From Symmetrospora coprosmae (Eukaryota > Basidiomycota > Cystobasidiomycetes > Symmetrosporaceae), in the NCBI GenBank assembly GCA_008802785.1, contig VUYT01000029.1:124001-188000 (forward strand): a stretch of 64,000 nt of DNA, given 5' to 3'. How positions within the stretch are numbered: the stretch's first letter is position 1; every line of letters begins with the position of its first letter. Position numbers and translations under genes: made by a program. The notes beneath the pieces are model-generated. The model ran no database searches. It was not told the DNA's origin and saw nothing but the letters and a program-made list of their open reading frames with translations. Shown piece after piece: positions 33,472 to 45,675 of this stretch.

Positions 33472-35620
33472 TCACACCTTCTCGAGCTCGCCCTCGAGCG
33501 TCCCGCTGGTCCGCCTCGAAACATCCGTCAAACCCTTCTCGGCCAGGGTGACCTCTCCTTCCAGGATCGTCTCCTCTTCTTGCGCACTCTTCCCACCAAC
33601 ATCCTCGTCCAGGTCCGTCTGCCCAAGTCCATGACTGTCGTGTCCAGATATGGTCAGCAGTCGTCACCAGCTCTCCCTCATCGCGATCGCTCACATCGGG
33701 AAGATCTTGCAAAGCAAGACATAGATGCTGCTCGCGCCGAACAACCCCAGAAAGTACGAGAGGTAGTAGACGCGATTCAACCCTTCTGGCAAGCGGATCG
33801 AGTTGCTCGAAACACGCTGGACGAATCCGGCTGGAGGTCGGTCACAAAGAGTCAGCGGTCGTCACCCTTCGACAGTGCAGGCGGTCACACTCACGAAGCA
33901 GCGGAATGACAATCAGAAACCAAATAACGACTGTGCGGATGTTGAAACCACGCCAGTACCAGTAGATTGAGCGGGAATCCGGCATGTACAGGTGTGACAC
34001 CTTGAGCTTGCGCTTGCGGACGAGATAGTAATCCGCAATCAAGATGCCCGTCGGTGCAGCAAAGAGGATGCTCATACCCGTCAGCACCCGCACAAATGCG
34101 CTCGAGCTGCCGGCCAGCCGCCAAGGGTTCATCGCCAGGCCGACCGCAGCGCACAGCAGGGCGCCCCTCCGGACGTTGAAGAGCCGTGGGAACAGGCTCG
34201 ATAGATTGATGCCCGCCTGCCATCCGTTGCCGGACACGTTCAGAGCCGCCTGCGTCGCGCAGCACGCGAGACCGGCAAAGAACGCCGCAGCTCGGGCGCC
34301 TTTGCCGCCATCACGGATAAAGGCGAAAAGGAGATCCGCGGGAGTCCAGAGAAGCTTCTTCTCGTCTGGGAAGATGACCACAGCCGCGCTTGCCGAGAGG
34401 ATTCCCATGACCGACACCAATAGGAGACACAGAGCCGCCGTGACTTGCGCAGGGATCTGGTATCCGGGACGAGCGGCAAAGCGCGTCGTGTTGGCCTGCT
34501 GCAGGGCGCCCATATTGCCGGCGTGGATGGAGGTCGCCCACACGCATGCCCACACGAGCTTGGCTCCCTTCGGGATCTCCGTGACACCGACTAGGTCATA
34601 TGGGTCATTCAGCAGCCTGCCGAAATGACACGTCAGCGAATGATTTCGACGCAATCATGAGAGGCTCCCGTCCCACTTACGGACCCGCCCCTCCAGCTTT
34701 GGTAAGACACACGATCGTCAAGGACACGAAGGTCACCAGGACAGCTACCGATGCGACCCGGGACGGCCATTTCCACTTGGCGACCGACATGCAGTGTAGA
34801 GGAAGCGTTGCACACCAGAAGAGGATGATACAGATAAAGTCGCTGACAGAAACGCTGTCGTCGAGCCTGGCGCCCATGTTGAGAAAGGCGGGGGCTATAG
34901 CTGCAATGACGACCTTGAGGCACTGGGAGCCATACTGAAGCTGCACCGAATAGAAGACAGAATTGGCCACCAAGAGCAGGGCGATTGGTATGCGGCATCC
35001 TCGCAGTCCCCAGACGACTCGGCTGGAAGAGCGCATCAGTTGTGCCACAAACTCGGCAGGTGAGGCTTCTTGCTAACCTCGTGAAAGGTGCGGCTATGCG
35101 CCAATCGACGCCTTCTATACCGACGGCGACCAGAGTGATCTACCGAAAAGGAAAGCACAGGGGTTCCTATCGGACCATGTTCTCTGTCGCCCGTCTGAGG
35201 CAGAACCTACGATGATGAAGACAGTCGCAATGGCTTCAGCCAGAACGGCCTGCCAGACGCTCAGGCCAAGACCCAGAAGAGCAGCCCCAGAGCTCCAGGC
35301 AGACACGATGAATGTCGTGAACGCAAAGATTGCACAGTACTGCGTCCGTGTCCTAAGTAGCGTTGATAGCGTTGGATAGCGTTGAACGGAGACGAGCGTC
35401 AGCCGCTTTCAGATGTCAACCGAAGATATCGCGCACCATGTCTGCTGTTCGGGAGGAACGGGTTGGTTGTCCCTGTTCTCCTGCCGGTTGCAAGCGAGCA
35501 GGTGTCTTTCAGCATTGACGGGCATGTTCTTCTGCCGCGGAGAAATGTGAAACTGCCCACAGCGAACAAGCCATCCTCCTTGAGCTCGATACGCCGAATT
35601 GCACTCCGGAGCAGACTCAT
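33472..35620 (-). CDS. NCS1 uracil/allantoin-type permease 1
   Basis: A plasma-membrane nucleobase-cation symporter of the NCS1 family (Fur4/Dal4/Fui1/Thi7 group in yeast). The N-terminus has MSLLRSAIRRIELKE and, after splicing, a cytosolic stretch NRDNQPVPPEQQTW, the conserved pre-helix motif. The exons then encode about twelve membrane helices. Recognisable parts are SSGAALLGLGLSVWQAVLAE, the conserved loop SYQSWRGG-like region, ILFWCATLPLH, NPWRLAGSSSAFVRVLTG, ILIADYYLVRKRKLKV and DSRSIYWYWRGFN. A final exon gives an acidic cytosolic tail (EEETILEGEVTLAEKG) ending at 33472. At least seven introns. Substrate (uracil, uridine, allantoin or thiamine) cannot be read from sequence alone. A paralogue lies directly upstream on the same strand. 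Confidence 0.85.
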
Positions 35621-36214
35621 TGTCACGTTGGGGGACTATACGCGGAGCAGAGACTCACCAGACCAGCCGGCATGCACGACGAGGATACCGTCTGCAACAC
35701 GCGAATTCTGCGACGTCGTGGGAAACTCCGCCTGGCGGAACTGTCAGACGGACGGTCCGACGTCAAGTCCGTCAAACGGTTCCGCCGGTGACTGACGCTG
35801 AAGGACACTGCGGCGCGTCCGCGAGCCGTCGGGTGAGGCCGTTACAGCTCCTTGCTCCGGCGTCGACCCTTTCTCGGTGGTCTCAGATCCATGCGAGCGC
35901 CTCGTATGGAAATGCGGTATCGGGGCATGGGTTGCTAGACGGCCCGAACGGCCGATTGTCTGTGATGTGACTGACGGTCTCCCAACGCTTGGCCGCGGTC
36001 TACAGGATCTGCAGTCGTGTGCATGAAGACCCCCTTGGCCGGGTTCGGATCGCTTCTCTAGCCCTGGAAGCCTCCTGCACTGGCAGCACCGCCTCGCCTC
36101 AGCTACATTACAGTGGTGAAGTTGATCTAGTGGAAACGAACAGGACTCCCCCGCGTGGCCGAAACCTTCTCTGAGTGTTAGACCCTGACGTCCTCTGCCC
36201 GCCGCACAGAATCT
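35621..36214. promoter_or_regulatory. Intergenic between tandem NCS1 permeases
   Basis: This 594-bp gap holds the promoter of permease 1 and the 3' end of permease 2. No recognisable motif or gene. Confidence 0.35.
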
Positions 36215-38507
36215 TCACGCCTTGTCTGGCGGATTCTTAGGCTGGACATCTTCGTCTGTCTCGCCGCGCCCGAGTCTACGGACACTTATTGGTTTCCAGT
36301 CAGCCATATACACACCTGCAGGCCGCAGGTCAACTCACACAGGCCAGATATAGCACGCAAGCGTGTAGAGCACGGCAGCGGTCGCGAAGCAGTAGTACCA
36401 GGAGACGCGGTATAGATTGAATAAGCCGTATGGGGCAACTGACTCGGTGCCGCTGGCATATCGGGCGAATCCGGCTGTGTACAGGTCGGTCATCAGCACT
36501 GGCATCTGCCTGTCCCTTCCACGTCGCATCGGTCCCACGCTCACGCAATACTGGCGCGACAGTGATAAGCCAGACTAGTAGCGCGCGAAAGTTGACGCCT
36601 TGATGGTACCAATAAATGGAGCTGCCGTCGTCCTTATACAGATCGCTAAGCTCGAGCTTGCGTTTCCGCACAAAGAAGTAGTCGGCGAGACTGAGGTCGG
36701 AGTTAGCACGGATGGCACGCCTCGCGATGACGTTGAAGCCTCACAGCATTCCGGCCGCTGTCCCAGTTAGTATGATAATGCCAGTGAGCGTCCGTACGAA
36801 GGAGCTTGGCCTCCCAGCCAGCCTCCACGGCTGGATAAGAAGGCCTACACATGCCACGCCACGATGACAGCTCCGCGTTTGATGTTCAGATACTTCGGGA
36901 GAGCTGCCGTAAGGTTGGTGCCGCCATAGTACCCGTTGCCCGTGATTTGCATGCCGAGTTGCGTAGAGACGAGTGCCAGGCCGCCAAAGAAGCAAGCTGC
37001 GCGAGCACCAGACCCGCCATTCCTCATGAAGGCCAGCATGATGCTAGGCGATCGGAGTCAGTTGACGTTGTCGGCTGCAGTCATGGGATGCAAACCCCCC
37101 TGGCGGTCTCTGCTCGGCTGCCGCTTACCTGTATGGTGACCACAGAAGCTCATCCTCGTCAGGGAAAATGACTATAGCGGCAGACGCGCTGAGGATTCCG
37201 AAGAGGACGACCGCAAGCTCAGCGTAGATGAGCGAGATCTGAGCTGGGAACTGGGCGCAGGGCCTCTTCGCCAGGCGAGTGATGGCTGTGGGAGCGTACC
37301 AGGATCAGCGATGATCGGCGGCCCAACCGGGTGACACAATGGCCCACTTGACGTTTGCAGGACCTCGATAGCGCTCGAATAGAGCGTCATGCCGTGCAGC
37401 ATCGCCCAAGCGAGTCGAGAACCCGTCGGAACGTCGCTGACATCCGTGTAAGCGTATGGGCGGCTGACAAGTCTGTAAACTCGAAGTCAGTATCAGTTTC
37501 GCCTGGCGAAAGTCAGCGGGCCGTTAGTCACGGTCCCGCACCGCCCGCTTTGGCGAGGCAGACCACCGTGATGGCAGTAAGGGTAATGGCGGTCGAGAGC
37601 GCCGCGATCTTGCCGGGTATCTTCCAGCCCTCGGTTGAGAGGAGGTGCAGGGGAATGCTGATGGCGAAGAAGATCATGATGACGATCAAGTCCTGCGTGG
37701 CAATGGTCGAATCCGGCAGGGTGTCGGGGATCTTTTCGAAGGAGGGCGGGATAGCGACAATGACAACCTTCAAGCACTGTCCGCCGAAATAGAGCTGAAT
37801 ACTGTGGGCAGGTCATCAGCATCCGTCGTAGAGTCTGTTCATCTACCTCTCTCTCGCGCCAGCATTGGTTTACCTAGAGTACAAGAGATTGTTGAGAACC
37901 TGGACGACCAGAAGAAAGTAGAAGCCTCGCAGGCCCCACACGACTCTGCTGGCATGCGGCTTGGCGATACCCCAATCGTTTCCCTCCAGTCCGCTGACGA
38001 GCAGGAGGGCCTATGGATTGCAGTGATCAGAAATCAGCGCATTAGGGTATGAGCAAGCACGCACGAGCATGGGGAAAGTCGCTAAGCCCTGCATGAGTAG
38101 AAAGTCTGTCAGCGTGCCAGTCCCGACGCGGCACCGGTGTTGGAGAAAGCGACTCACAGCCGCAAGGACGGCCTGCCAGACATTCAGCTGCAGACTCAGC
38201 AGAGAACTGCCAATATTCCACACGGAGCAGTTAAAAGCCATGAAGGGATAGACGGCAAAGAAATCCAGGGCGTTCCTGAATTCCGAGGTTGCGGCAAGTC
38301 AGCATCGACGAGCATGCCGATAAAGGAGAGAGCCAATACCATGTTCGCTTGTTGGGCGGCAAAGGCTGATTGTCGCCATTACTCTGAGGCACCTCGAGGT
38401 TAGTCGCGAGCGATGCTGCCACGTTGTCACACATCGCTCACCGCATCTGCTTTGTCGCTGACCTCGAGCTTGGTAGCCAGTCTTGCAAGTGACAACGATA
38501 GCGCCAT
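36215..38507 (-). CDS. NCS1 uracil/allantoin-type permease 2
   Basis: A paralogue of the adjacent permease. It starts MALSLSLARLATKLEV and splices into NGDNQPLPPNKRTW. Later exons give SLLSLQLNVWQAVLAA, IFFAISIPLHLLSTEGWKIP, a helix rich in Ala/Ile, MRNGGSGARAACFFGGLAL, LPKYLNIKRGA, and RKRKLELSDLYKDDGSSIYW. The last intron splits a Val codon and joins IWP to VLGRGETDEDVQPKNPPDKA, stop at 36215. It is fragmented by about ten short introns. Most helices align with permease 1 but identity is moderate, so the duplication is not recent. Substrate unknown. Confidence 0.83.
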
Positions 38508-38751
38508 GGTCGACTGCAGTGTGTCCTGCTCTGAATAAGCTAGGATTCGCACTCGTGGGATGACAGGAAGTCCGCATGCTGTCAGTCAACGCGCAAATCC
38601 CACGTCGGTCGAACACGTCCGGCGTTTCCGCTTCCGGTCCGCTCGACGACAACGGACGGCGGACGACGGACGTCGGCGGTGGCGCGATAACGAGCGGAAA
38701 TGCGATGTAAGCGCGGATGCGATTCTATTGGAAGCCGGTGCAATGGATCAT

Positions 38752-40870
38752 CTAGACAACAATAGACAGAAGTGCCTGTGTGAAGGTTGGCAGCACGACT
38801 CGTTAGCCTTTATGAGATGCGCAGAGGCAGAGGATAAGCTGCGACTCACGAAGTTAAGCGCCGCTCCTATTGCGAGCCCTGCCGTCAGGTATACGATCAT
38901 GATGGTAGACGCAACATCCACTTCCTCCGGCGGCAGGTCCGGCGCGGTGACAGCCGTCATCATGATGAGCGATGTGAGCCAGCCATTCGACAATGCAAAG
39001 CACGCCAGGATCAAGAGGTATGCTGGAGTGGCAGACAGACGGCTGCCTCATCAGACAGGCTTCCTCGAGAGCTGAAAACAAGTCGGAGTACCTACCTATG
39101 TCGCTGCGGATGTATGCTGTCTTAGGAGAGGCGTCTTGGGCTTGCACATTGCATAGCAGCAACAAGGGCTGCGAACCAGAACCGGAGAATGCATCAACGC
39201 GTGCTGCGACTGTGAAGAACGGCAGGAAGACTTACGATAAAGACAGCGCGCAGGTAGCTTGCGCCAATGAGCGTACGCTTGTCGGTGGAGACGAAAGCCC
39301 TGAAACCGGGCAGCGCCCTTCCCAGCCAGTCGATGGTATTGAAGACAACGAAGCCGAAAGGCACCCAGAGCAAATCCTATGCCAGGATGATGCCCATGTC
39401 AGCGGGGCACGGGCCTAGTCTGTCTGAATATGGAAGGATGTTCCTCACCGAAGATAACGCCGAGTCCTTGTTGACAGACTTGATGCTCGCCGTGATGCCA
39501 GGAAAGAGACCTATGGTCACAACGTATATGAAAGCCAGGGCTGAGCCGAGCCCTTGGACCTTGCGGTTGACCTGGACTAGTGAGACGCTCCCGTGTCCAG
39601 GCTCGTCATCGATATCGCTCTTGTTTTGCAGGCTGCGTCGATAGATGGGCAGCCGTACGAGAGCGAGTGTAGCCAGCGCAGCTATGACGGTGAAGACCAG
39701 GGAAACGGAGAAGAAAATCCAGGTGGAGGCGAGAAGCTCGTCGTCCCCGGCAGAGGGCGACAGATCTGCCTTGTCGTCACCGTGACTACCACCTCGCAGA
39801 GCGGCCAAGAACTGAGTTACGGCGACCGCAAAGCCGATGGCTCCCTGTCCGCTCATCACACCTTGCAGATAGAAGGGATCCGAGAAGATGGAAGCGAGCG
39901 CGGCGCTGCCGGACTGCAGGACAGCCGAGACGCCAGCCCCAGTGATGCTGACGGTGCTGCAGGTGCGTCACCAACGCGTCAGGAACAGCTAGCGGACGAG
40001 AGCGAGAAAGGCAGACAGAGAGAGGGACGGGATGGCTCACACGAGCAGGATGAAGAAGCCTGTCGGATCTACTGCGCGCATCGAAGTCGATAGCAGGAGC
40101 AGCCCAATCATGGCGGCCGTCACGCCGATGCAGCCAAAGATCTTTCGCTCGATGCCCCTAAAGCCGGACCTCTTTTGAGCGTACGTCGAGTAGAGTAGGA
40201 AGGCCAGATTGGCTGCCGTGAAGATTAAAGGAACCCAGGACGAGGCCGAGGAGCTGAAGCGGGGCGAGTCGCGCAGGCGGAGGGCAAAGTAGGGCGTCAC
40301 GACGATGAGGCTTCAAATGGCGTCCAGAGTGCGCACTCTCGCCTCAGCTGGGCGACTCTCAATGGCGACTCGGGTCTCGGGAGCGTGAACGTACAGGTTC
40401 CTGCAGGTGGCGCGAATGGCATGCATGGACGTGCAAGATCCTTAGCTGGCGTCTCCTCGCTCCTCGGACAACACTGCCATAGTAGGATTCCCGCTCACCA
40501 TGGCAGCAGCACGGTGGCCTGGCGTTGGATGCGCCGGGTCCAGCAACCGCATCCGCGTCATCGATAAGGACGCGCCCGAGACTGGCACTGGCCCCGCTCT
40601 CTCACTCACCCCGAGCACCAAGAAGCACGCGTATGCCGTTCGCTTCTCCCTGGACGACGGCTGGTATGCCTGCTGCGACAGGAGCGATGCTGTCCGACCC
40701 GGCGGAGCTGCAATCAGGGGCGCGTTCTCGCCTTCCTCTGCGCCGGACCCGGACATGGCCTCGCTTGACGCCGTCAGCTCGTAGCGAGATCCAGGCGGGC
40801 TCTTCTGTGCTGGCGAGGTTCTAATCGTCGATGCCAGCCAGGCGCTGTCGCTCTCGTCGTCATTGGGCAT
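38752..40870 (-). CDS. FUN26: Equilibrative nucleoside transporter (ENT)
   Basis: A nucleoside transporter of the SLC29/ENT family, about eleven helices, predicted at the vacuolar or plasma membrane. It starts MPNDDESDSAW with a polar cytosolic N-terminus, then TAYACFLVLG as the first helix. Later: NLAFLLYSTYAQKR, an acidic loop, QGAIGFAVAVTQFLAAL, the LFPGITASIKS motif typical of ENTs, a helix with VVFNTIDWLGRALPGF, FIPLFLLCNVQ, and LACFALSNGWLTSLIMM with the conserved SNGW(L/Y) block. The end is GAALNFALLSIVV, stop at 38752, created by the last splice. Yeast Fun26 is the intracellular homologue. It lies next to two nucleobase permeases on the same strand. Confidence 0.85.
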
Positions 40871-41406
40871 GCGCAATCGCGGATCGGGCGGAGAGCAAGA
40901 GAGAGAGGTAGTGGCAATTGCGAATATGAGAGCAGACACCAAGATGGGCCACCCGGTGAGCGCGACAGGCGCTACGATAGAGGCAACGATGGCACAGAGG
41001 ACGGACACGGACAAGCGCAGAAGGATTGCCATCGCATGCTTGCGAGCAGAGACGCTCTACGCTACAATAGCCATCTCGGAAACGAGCGGAATGGCACGCG
41101 GTAGCAGAGAAGACTACGAAGCGCCAGGGCCGAAAGGGATGATTGGTCGAGGCACTACAGCAGTAGCTGAGGATCGTCTGGTTGGGAATGGACCTTCCGT
41201 GTGCACCGTCCGCCCTAGCCCTCCGTTCCGAGAGTGTCTGCTGATGGTGACGATGAGAGTAGATCTGAGGAGGAAAGAAGCCGAAAGGCGAAAATGGAGG
41301 GACCGATGCTGACAATGGCTTGCTCGAGGTATGGACGACACGGAGAAGGGGAGGGCACTGATGCGTGACGAGGGTACGGCATGCAGAGACGGCAGGCGAA
41401 AGACGC
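40871..41406. promoter_or_regulatory. Intergenic: ENT promoter region
   Basis: This 536-bp gap lies between the ENT start and the end of the GPI-anchored protein gene. A long minus-strand open frame crosses it (to about 41600), but it is Ser/Arg-rich and featureless, and it overlaps the GPI gene 3' exon in another frame; not called. Confidence 0.35.
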
Positions 41407-42848
41407 CTAGAGGAGGAAGGCGAATGCGGCGAGTCCGAGCGAGAGGAGCGAGACGCCCGTAGCAACGGCAGTGGACCTGCCTGCACCCGACGTAATGGTC
41501 GAGCCAGCCTGCTGGGTGATTGAGGTGAGGAATCCAGATCCGCAGACGCCGCCAATCTTTGTCCAGAGCGCAGCCTGGCCGCCGAGGATGGGCGACGACG
41601 CAAGACCGGTGGCTGCAGAGCGCATGTCCAGCCGAGATCAGCATCCTGTCGTGTATCCTATGGCTTCAAGGACGAGGGGTTCATCACGCACCGTAAGGGA
41701 AGTCTGTCTCCCAGCTGACGTATGACGCCAGGATGCTCTTTGTGCACGGGGTGCAGAGCTGGCTAGACGTCATGTCGCCCGAGATGAAGAGGAAGGGCAG
41801 GTTGGTGGTGCGGAAGGTGGTAGCGTTGGGCAGGATGGCCGTCTCGTCCACCGTGCCAGCGCCAGCGGTGCCGGCGACGGCGGCAGCTGTCGAGTTGGCA
41901 GGGACGGCCGAAGCGACGCTCTGGCGCTTGCGCAGCCTGCGCGCAGCGTTCATGGCCGCCTCTGAGATGTTGATGTAGAGATTGGCGAGGGTGACGTGGG
42001 GCTGGATAAAGATGGCGCCTGCGGACGCCGAGTTTGGGTTCGAGGTGGAGTTGCTCGAGCCAGACCCGGCAGACGTGCCATTGAGTGCGGGCGCGGTCGA
42101 GGCCTGCCCGACCTGGGTCGCGCAGAAGGCGCCAGCCGTGTCCTTTGTGCAGACTGCCGTGGTGAAGGGGACGAGGGTGTAGAGGACGTCGTAGTTGCTC
42201 TTTACGACGGCATTGTTTGCGCTCAGCTCGCCCGAGCAGTTGCCAGCAAAGTGGGTGAGGGACTGCTTGACGAGGGCGCTCGAGCAGGCCGACGAGGACG
42301 AGCAGAGGCGGCGGAGGCCACCATCGACCTGGGCGTCTGACGTGGCATCGGCGCCGGCGGTGGTGGGGTCAAAGAGCGATGTTGCCGTGAGGAGGCTGCT
42401 CGAGCACGCTGCGAGCTCTGCGTCCCGGTCGAGGGCGTGGAGGAAGTTTGCGCAGGTCTCGCTGATGCCGTTCTCTGGAATGTAGGCTGGCAATCAAATC
42501 AGGGTGAGTGGGCATCAGCTTCATTGTCCATTGAAGACCGTTGCTGCGCATTGTCCCCTCTCCTCCTCTCCCTCTCCCGCTGAGCCCCTATTCTCGCTGC
42601 TGGCCGCTGTCCCCGTGCCCGCCCAAACACGCGCAACGACGGCATCGATGGACAAATGGCCAGCAGCAGCAGCAGCAGGGATGGGGGTAGCGGACTCTCC
42701 TGCACGGCGAGGATGGAGGGGCAGCGCAGCATAGCATTGCCGGCGTGCTCATCGAGACAGACTAACGCGAGTTGGAGGTCGTCGGCGACGAGGACTGAGC
42801 GTTGGCCAGGGCGACCGAGGCGGCGAGGAGGGCGGCAGTGTACTTCAT
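41407..42848 (-). CDS. GPI-anchored cysteine-rich surface protein
   Basis: A secreted, likely GPI-anchored protein of about 360 residues. It has an N-terminal signal peptide (MKYTAALLAASVALANAQ) and a Cys-rich domain with repeated helical segments (CANFLHALDRDAELAACSS, LCSSSSACSSALVKQSLTHF, TPCTKSILASYV). It ends in a GPI-type signal: small residues SGAGRS, then a hydrophobic tail ending AFAFLL. Several N-glycosylation sequons (NGTS, NSTS, NISE, NATT) sit in a Ser/Ala-rich middle. The layout matches fungal DUF7729-type proteins, though I offer that as resemblance only. Two introns: after the signal exon, near 42750-42490, and near 41690-41625. No enzymatic residue is evident. Confidence 0.82.
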
Positions 42849-43140
42849 GATTGAGTGAAGGAGAGAGAGAGAGAGCAATGAGCGTGGTGCTGCTGAATGA
42901 ATACGGTACTGTATGCAGGATATCAAATATCTGAAAGGGTCGGGCGAAGTCCAAGGGCGACGACGGGCAGTGGCGGTGGCAGTGAGCCGCCGCCTCGAAG
43001 GGGTCTGACGCCACCCAAACACGATCGGCCATTGTTTGGTGACTTTCTCCCTCATTATACAGTATAGGGCTGCCACATCCACAACGTCTGCGTGTCCTAT
43101 ACCGGTACAGTACAGTAATGTACCTATGTGATGCCAGGGC
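42849..43140. promoter_or_regulatory. Promoter of GPI-anchored protein gene
   Basis: This 292-bp region upstream of the GPI gene start contains a GAGAGAGAGAGA run at 42858-42874, giving a CT-rich leader on the coding strand. No other motif. Confidence 0.4.
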
Positions 43141-43875
43141 TCATTGCTCAGCAAGCAGACGTCGACCCGCACCAGGCCCGTGCCCGTGCTTGCACCTGCC
43201 CGAGCCGCTATTGCGAGATACGCGAAGGATGGGCCTCTCCTGGATGAGACCTCGGGCTCGGGGCTCCTCCTCATACTCACACACCATGCCAGTGACGACA
43301 CGGACCGCGTCTGTTGGGCTGCCATCCGCGACGAGCCAGGCTTGAATGACAAACCCGGATCCGCACTCATCAGTCCCTTGTCCTATCGATGGGGACATCA
43401 AGAGGCGGACTCCCTCCTCGCTGAAGTGAAGCATGTCGACGCCTGAGTCTCTATCGATATCGATGTCGATGTCTTCGGCGATGTGTCCGTCAAAGGGATG
43501 CTCAGGCTCGACCTGCTCGAATCGCATGTGAGGCCAGTCTGACCCGGAGCCGCTCAGCGAGTGGCTATCTTCATACTGCTCATACGACTCGCAATGGTCG
43601 TAGTAGCCGCGGTGGCCCTCTCCGGAAGGCGGATGGTCGTCGTAGTCCTCGTCTACATAATCAGAAAACACCGTCTCCCAGTCGGAGGCGTCCTCATCGC
43701 TGTCGCTGAGCTCGTCTTCCCAAATCTCGCAATCGTCCTCGCGGAGTGATTTATCGTACTCGCGGGCGTCAGACAGGTACGGAACGCTGTCGCTCCTGTA
43801 GGACATCTCGTCGGGATGCGGGAGAGCGACCTGCGCTGGCCAGGCAGGGTTCTCTCGGTTGGCGAACGTATTCAT
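43141..43875 (-). CDS. Acidic hypothetical protein
   Basis: An open frame of about 244 codons starting MNTFANRENPAW. The middle is very acidic and Tyr/Ser-rich (DDCEIWEDELSDSDEDASDW, VDEDYDDHPPSGEGHRGYYD, DIDIDIDRDSGVDML). The C-terminal third is mixed (GFVIQAWLVADGSPTDAVRV). I recognise no domain, signal peptide or membrane segment. The frame runs beyond the proposed start into a region antisense to RMT2; the Met at 43875 avoids that. It could be genuine, since acidic low-complexity proteins are common in fungi, or a fortuitous frame. Confidence 0.45.
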   Translation of the reverse strand: MNTFANRENPAWPAQVALPHPDEMSYRSDSVPYLSDAREYDKSLREDDCEIWEDELSDSDEDASDWETVFSDYVDEDYDDHPPSGEGHRGYYDHCESYEQYEDSHSLSGSGSDWPHMRFEQVEPEHPFDGHIAEDIDIDIDRDSGVDMLHFSEEGVRLLMSPSIGQGTDECGSGFVIQAWLVADGSPTDAVRVVTGMVCEYEEEPRARGLIQERPILRVSRNSGSGRCKHGHGPGAGRRLLAEQ

Positions 43876-44065
43876 CCCTGCAGAGAGTGAAGGAGCTGTC
43901 GGAACAATGTAGGAAGCGATTTGTGTATAGACGGGATGAGCAGAGCAGCACGCTGAGTAGGGGAGCGGGACGGAGGCAACGGGGTCAGGAGGCGATGTCG
44001 GACACAAAGGGCTCAAATGCGCGTAGCTCGTCTGCTGTGCCGGACCCGCTGTGACAGTGCATCTG

Positions 44066-45675
44066 CTAGTCGTAGCTGAGCGTGCATATCGGCAGTCTAT
44101 ACGCGCACGGAATGTTCCAGTACTGTGGAGCGGCGCGCATCCGTACGCGTCAGCCTTCCAACGCATGACCTTTAGCGGGCAAGCTCGCACCCACCCTCCG
44201 CGTGATGCCATCCCAGGTGCTCTCGCCCTGGTCGAGCATCGACACCTCATGCCACTCCGTCTTGAACCCGATCTCCGAAAGGTGCATCTCGCTGACCTGG
44301 GTGTAGACCTCGTAGAATGATTGTGACGTCGCGCCCAGCCCGTGGAAGAAGGAGAACTTGCTCCCTTCGCCCTTGAGGAGGTTGGGGAGATGGTCGAAGA
44401 AGGCGTGCAGGTCGGCGTAATGTTCGCTGAACGTGTCAAACTGGGAGGGAAAGCGCGTCACGCGCTTATCAGATCACAAGCGCGCCGTACGACAGCCGTC
44501 TCATAAGATAGCTTACGTAGATTGCATCGAACTCAGCCTGCACGTTGCCAGTCTCGAAAGCTTTGATGTACTCCTGCCACGTCCCTTCGAAGATGGTCAC
44601 CCCTTTCCTCTCGTACCATCCCCTGCTCCGTGCAAAGGCAAGGACGTCCGGGTGCGGCTCGATGATGGTGTGCCTCTTCGGCTTGAATTTCTGCAGCTCC
44701 TTGTCGACGAGGCCGAGGCCAAAGCCGACATTCAGGACTGCGTAGTCGTCGTCCTCGTCCTCGTCCTCTGCCGGAGCGGCATCCAGACTGGCCCGGTCGA
44801 GGCACAGCAGCCGCGCCGTCTCCTCCATGATGGGCAGCTCCCACCCCATCATCACACCATTCCCTTGCGAGTCGACGCATCGCTCGTCGCCCTCCGTTCC
44901 CTCGTAGCGCAATCTGCTGGCGAGAAAGGCAGCATTATCGGACGCGGTGGACTTGTTCTGCACTTTGCCGGCTTCTGCCCCTACTCCTGAGCCAGCGTCG
45001 TCCTCTGGCTGCTTGTCCGGTATCACGTCCGCCGCGCCATCATCGGTCCCGTCTGCCATCTCCTGGTCTTCGTCCGCCTCTAGCTCTTGCGCCCGCAGCA
45101 CGGCCTTGAGCATCTCCGAGCGCACACCCTCCATGACGAGCAGCTCGTAGATGGCTGCGTCGTTGTACGAGTACGCAATGTCGGCAGCAGTCTGCGGGTG
45201 GAGTAGATATGGCGGGATAGGAAGCGGAAGGGAAAGCGTTTAGGCGTCGCACAGAGTCGAGAGAGACGCGCCAAGGTGTGCAGAGTACTGTATGCCCACT
45301 CACGAACCCGCTATTGTCGACTGGTACAAGATCGACTTTGAGCTCTCATGACAATGTCCAACTTGGCGCAGCTACCACCCACCAAGGTTCCACACGGCAC
45401 CGTTGCGCAGCAGATATTTCGCAATCTCGAGATTTCGCTGAGCTGGGAAAAGACGCGCATTCAGCCTGAGCATGCGCGGTCACCACGGATGATAACGACA
45501 GCGCACACGCAGCAAAGTGAAGCGCGGACCAGCCGTCACTGTCCTGAAACCATGCTGCGCCGCCGTCGTTGATCCGAGATTTGACTTGTTCGAGGTCTTC
45601 GGCCGCACATGCTTCCTGCAGCCGCAGCGAGAGCTCAATGTTTCGCGCGAGCTGCTCGTCCAATGCACTATCCAT
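44066..45675 (-). CDS. RMT2: Arginine N-methyltransferase 2 (Rmt2)
   Basis: Predicted delta-N arginine methyltransferase; the yeast enzyme modifies ribosomal protein Rpl12. Start at 45675 (MDSALDEQLARN) followed by an ankyrin-like region split by introns (WSALHFAA). The large central exon ends the N-terminal part with acidic sequence, then the AdoMet-binding fold: NVGFGLGLVDKELQ, IIEPHPDVL, a GTWQEYI segment and FDAIYV. After the next intron: FDTFSEHYADLHAFFDHLP, FSFFHGLGA, and WHEVSMLDQGESTWDGITRR. The final exon (YWNIPCAYRLPICTLSYD) ends at 44066. Domain order and closing YRLP block match the family. Confidence 0.88.

Noticed and set aside
40860-41603. 247-codon minus-strand frame between ENT and the GPI protein gene
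   Set aside because: Ser/Arg-rich, overlaps the GPI gene 3' exon in another frame, and has no start context or domain.
43876-44439. N-terminal continuation of the acidic frame over RMT2
   Set aside because: This part is an alternative-frame shadow of the RMT2 3' exons; the Met at 43875 is a better start.
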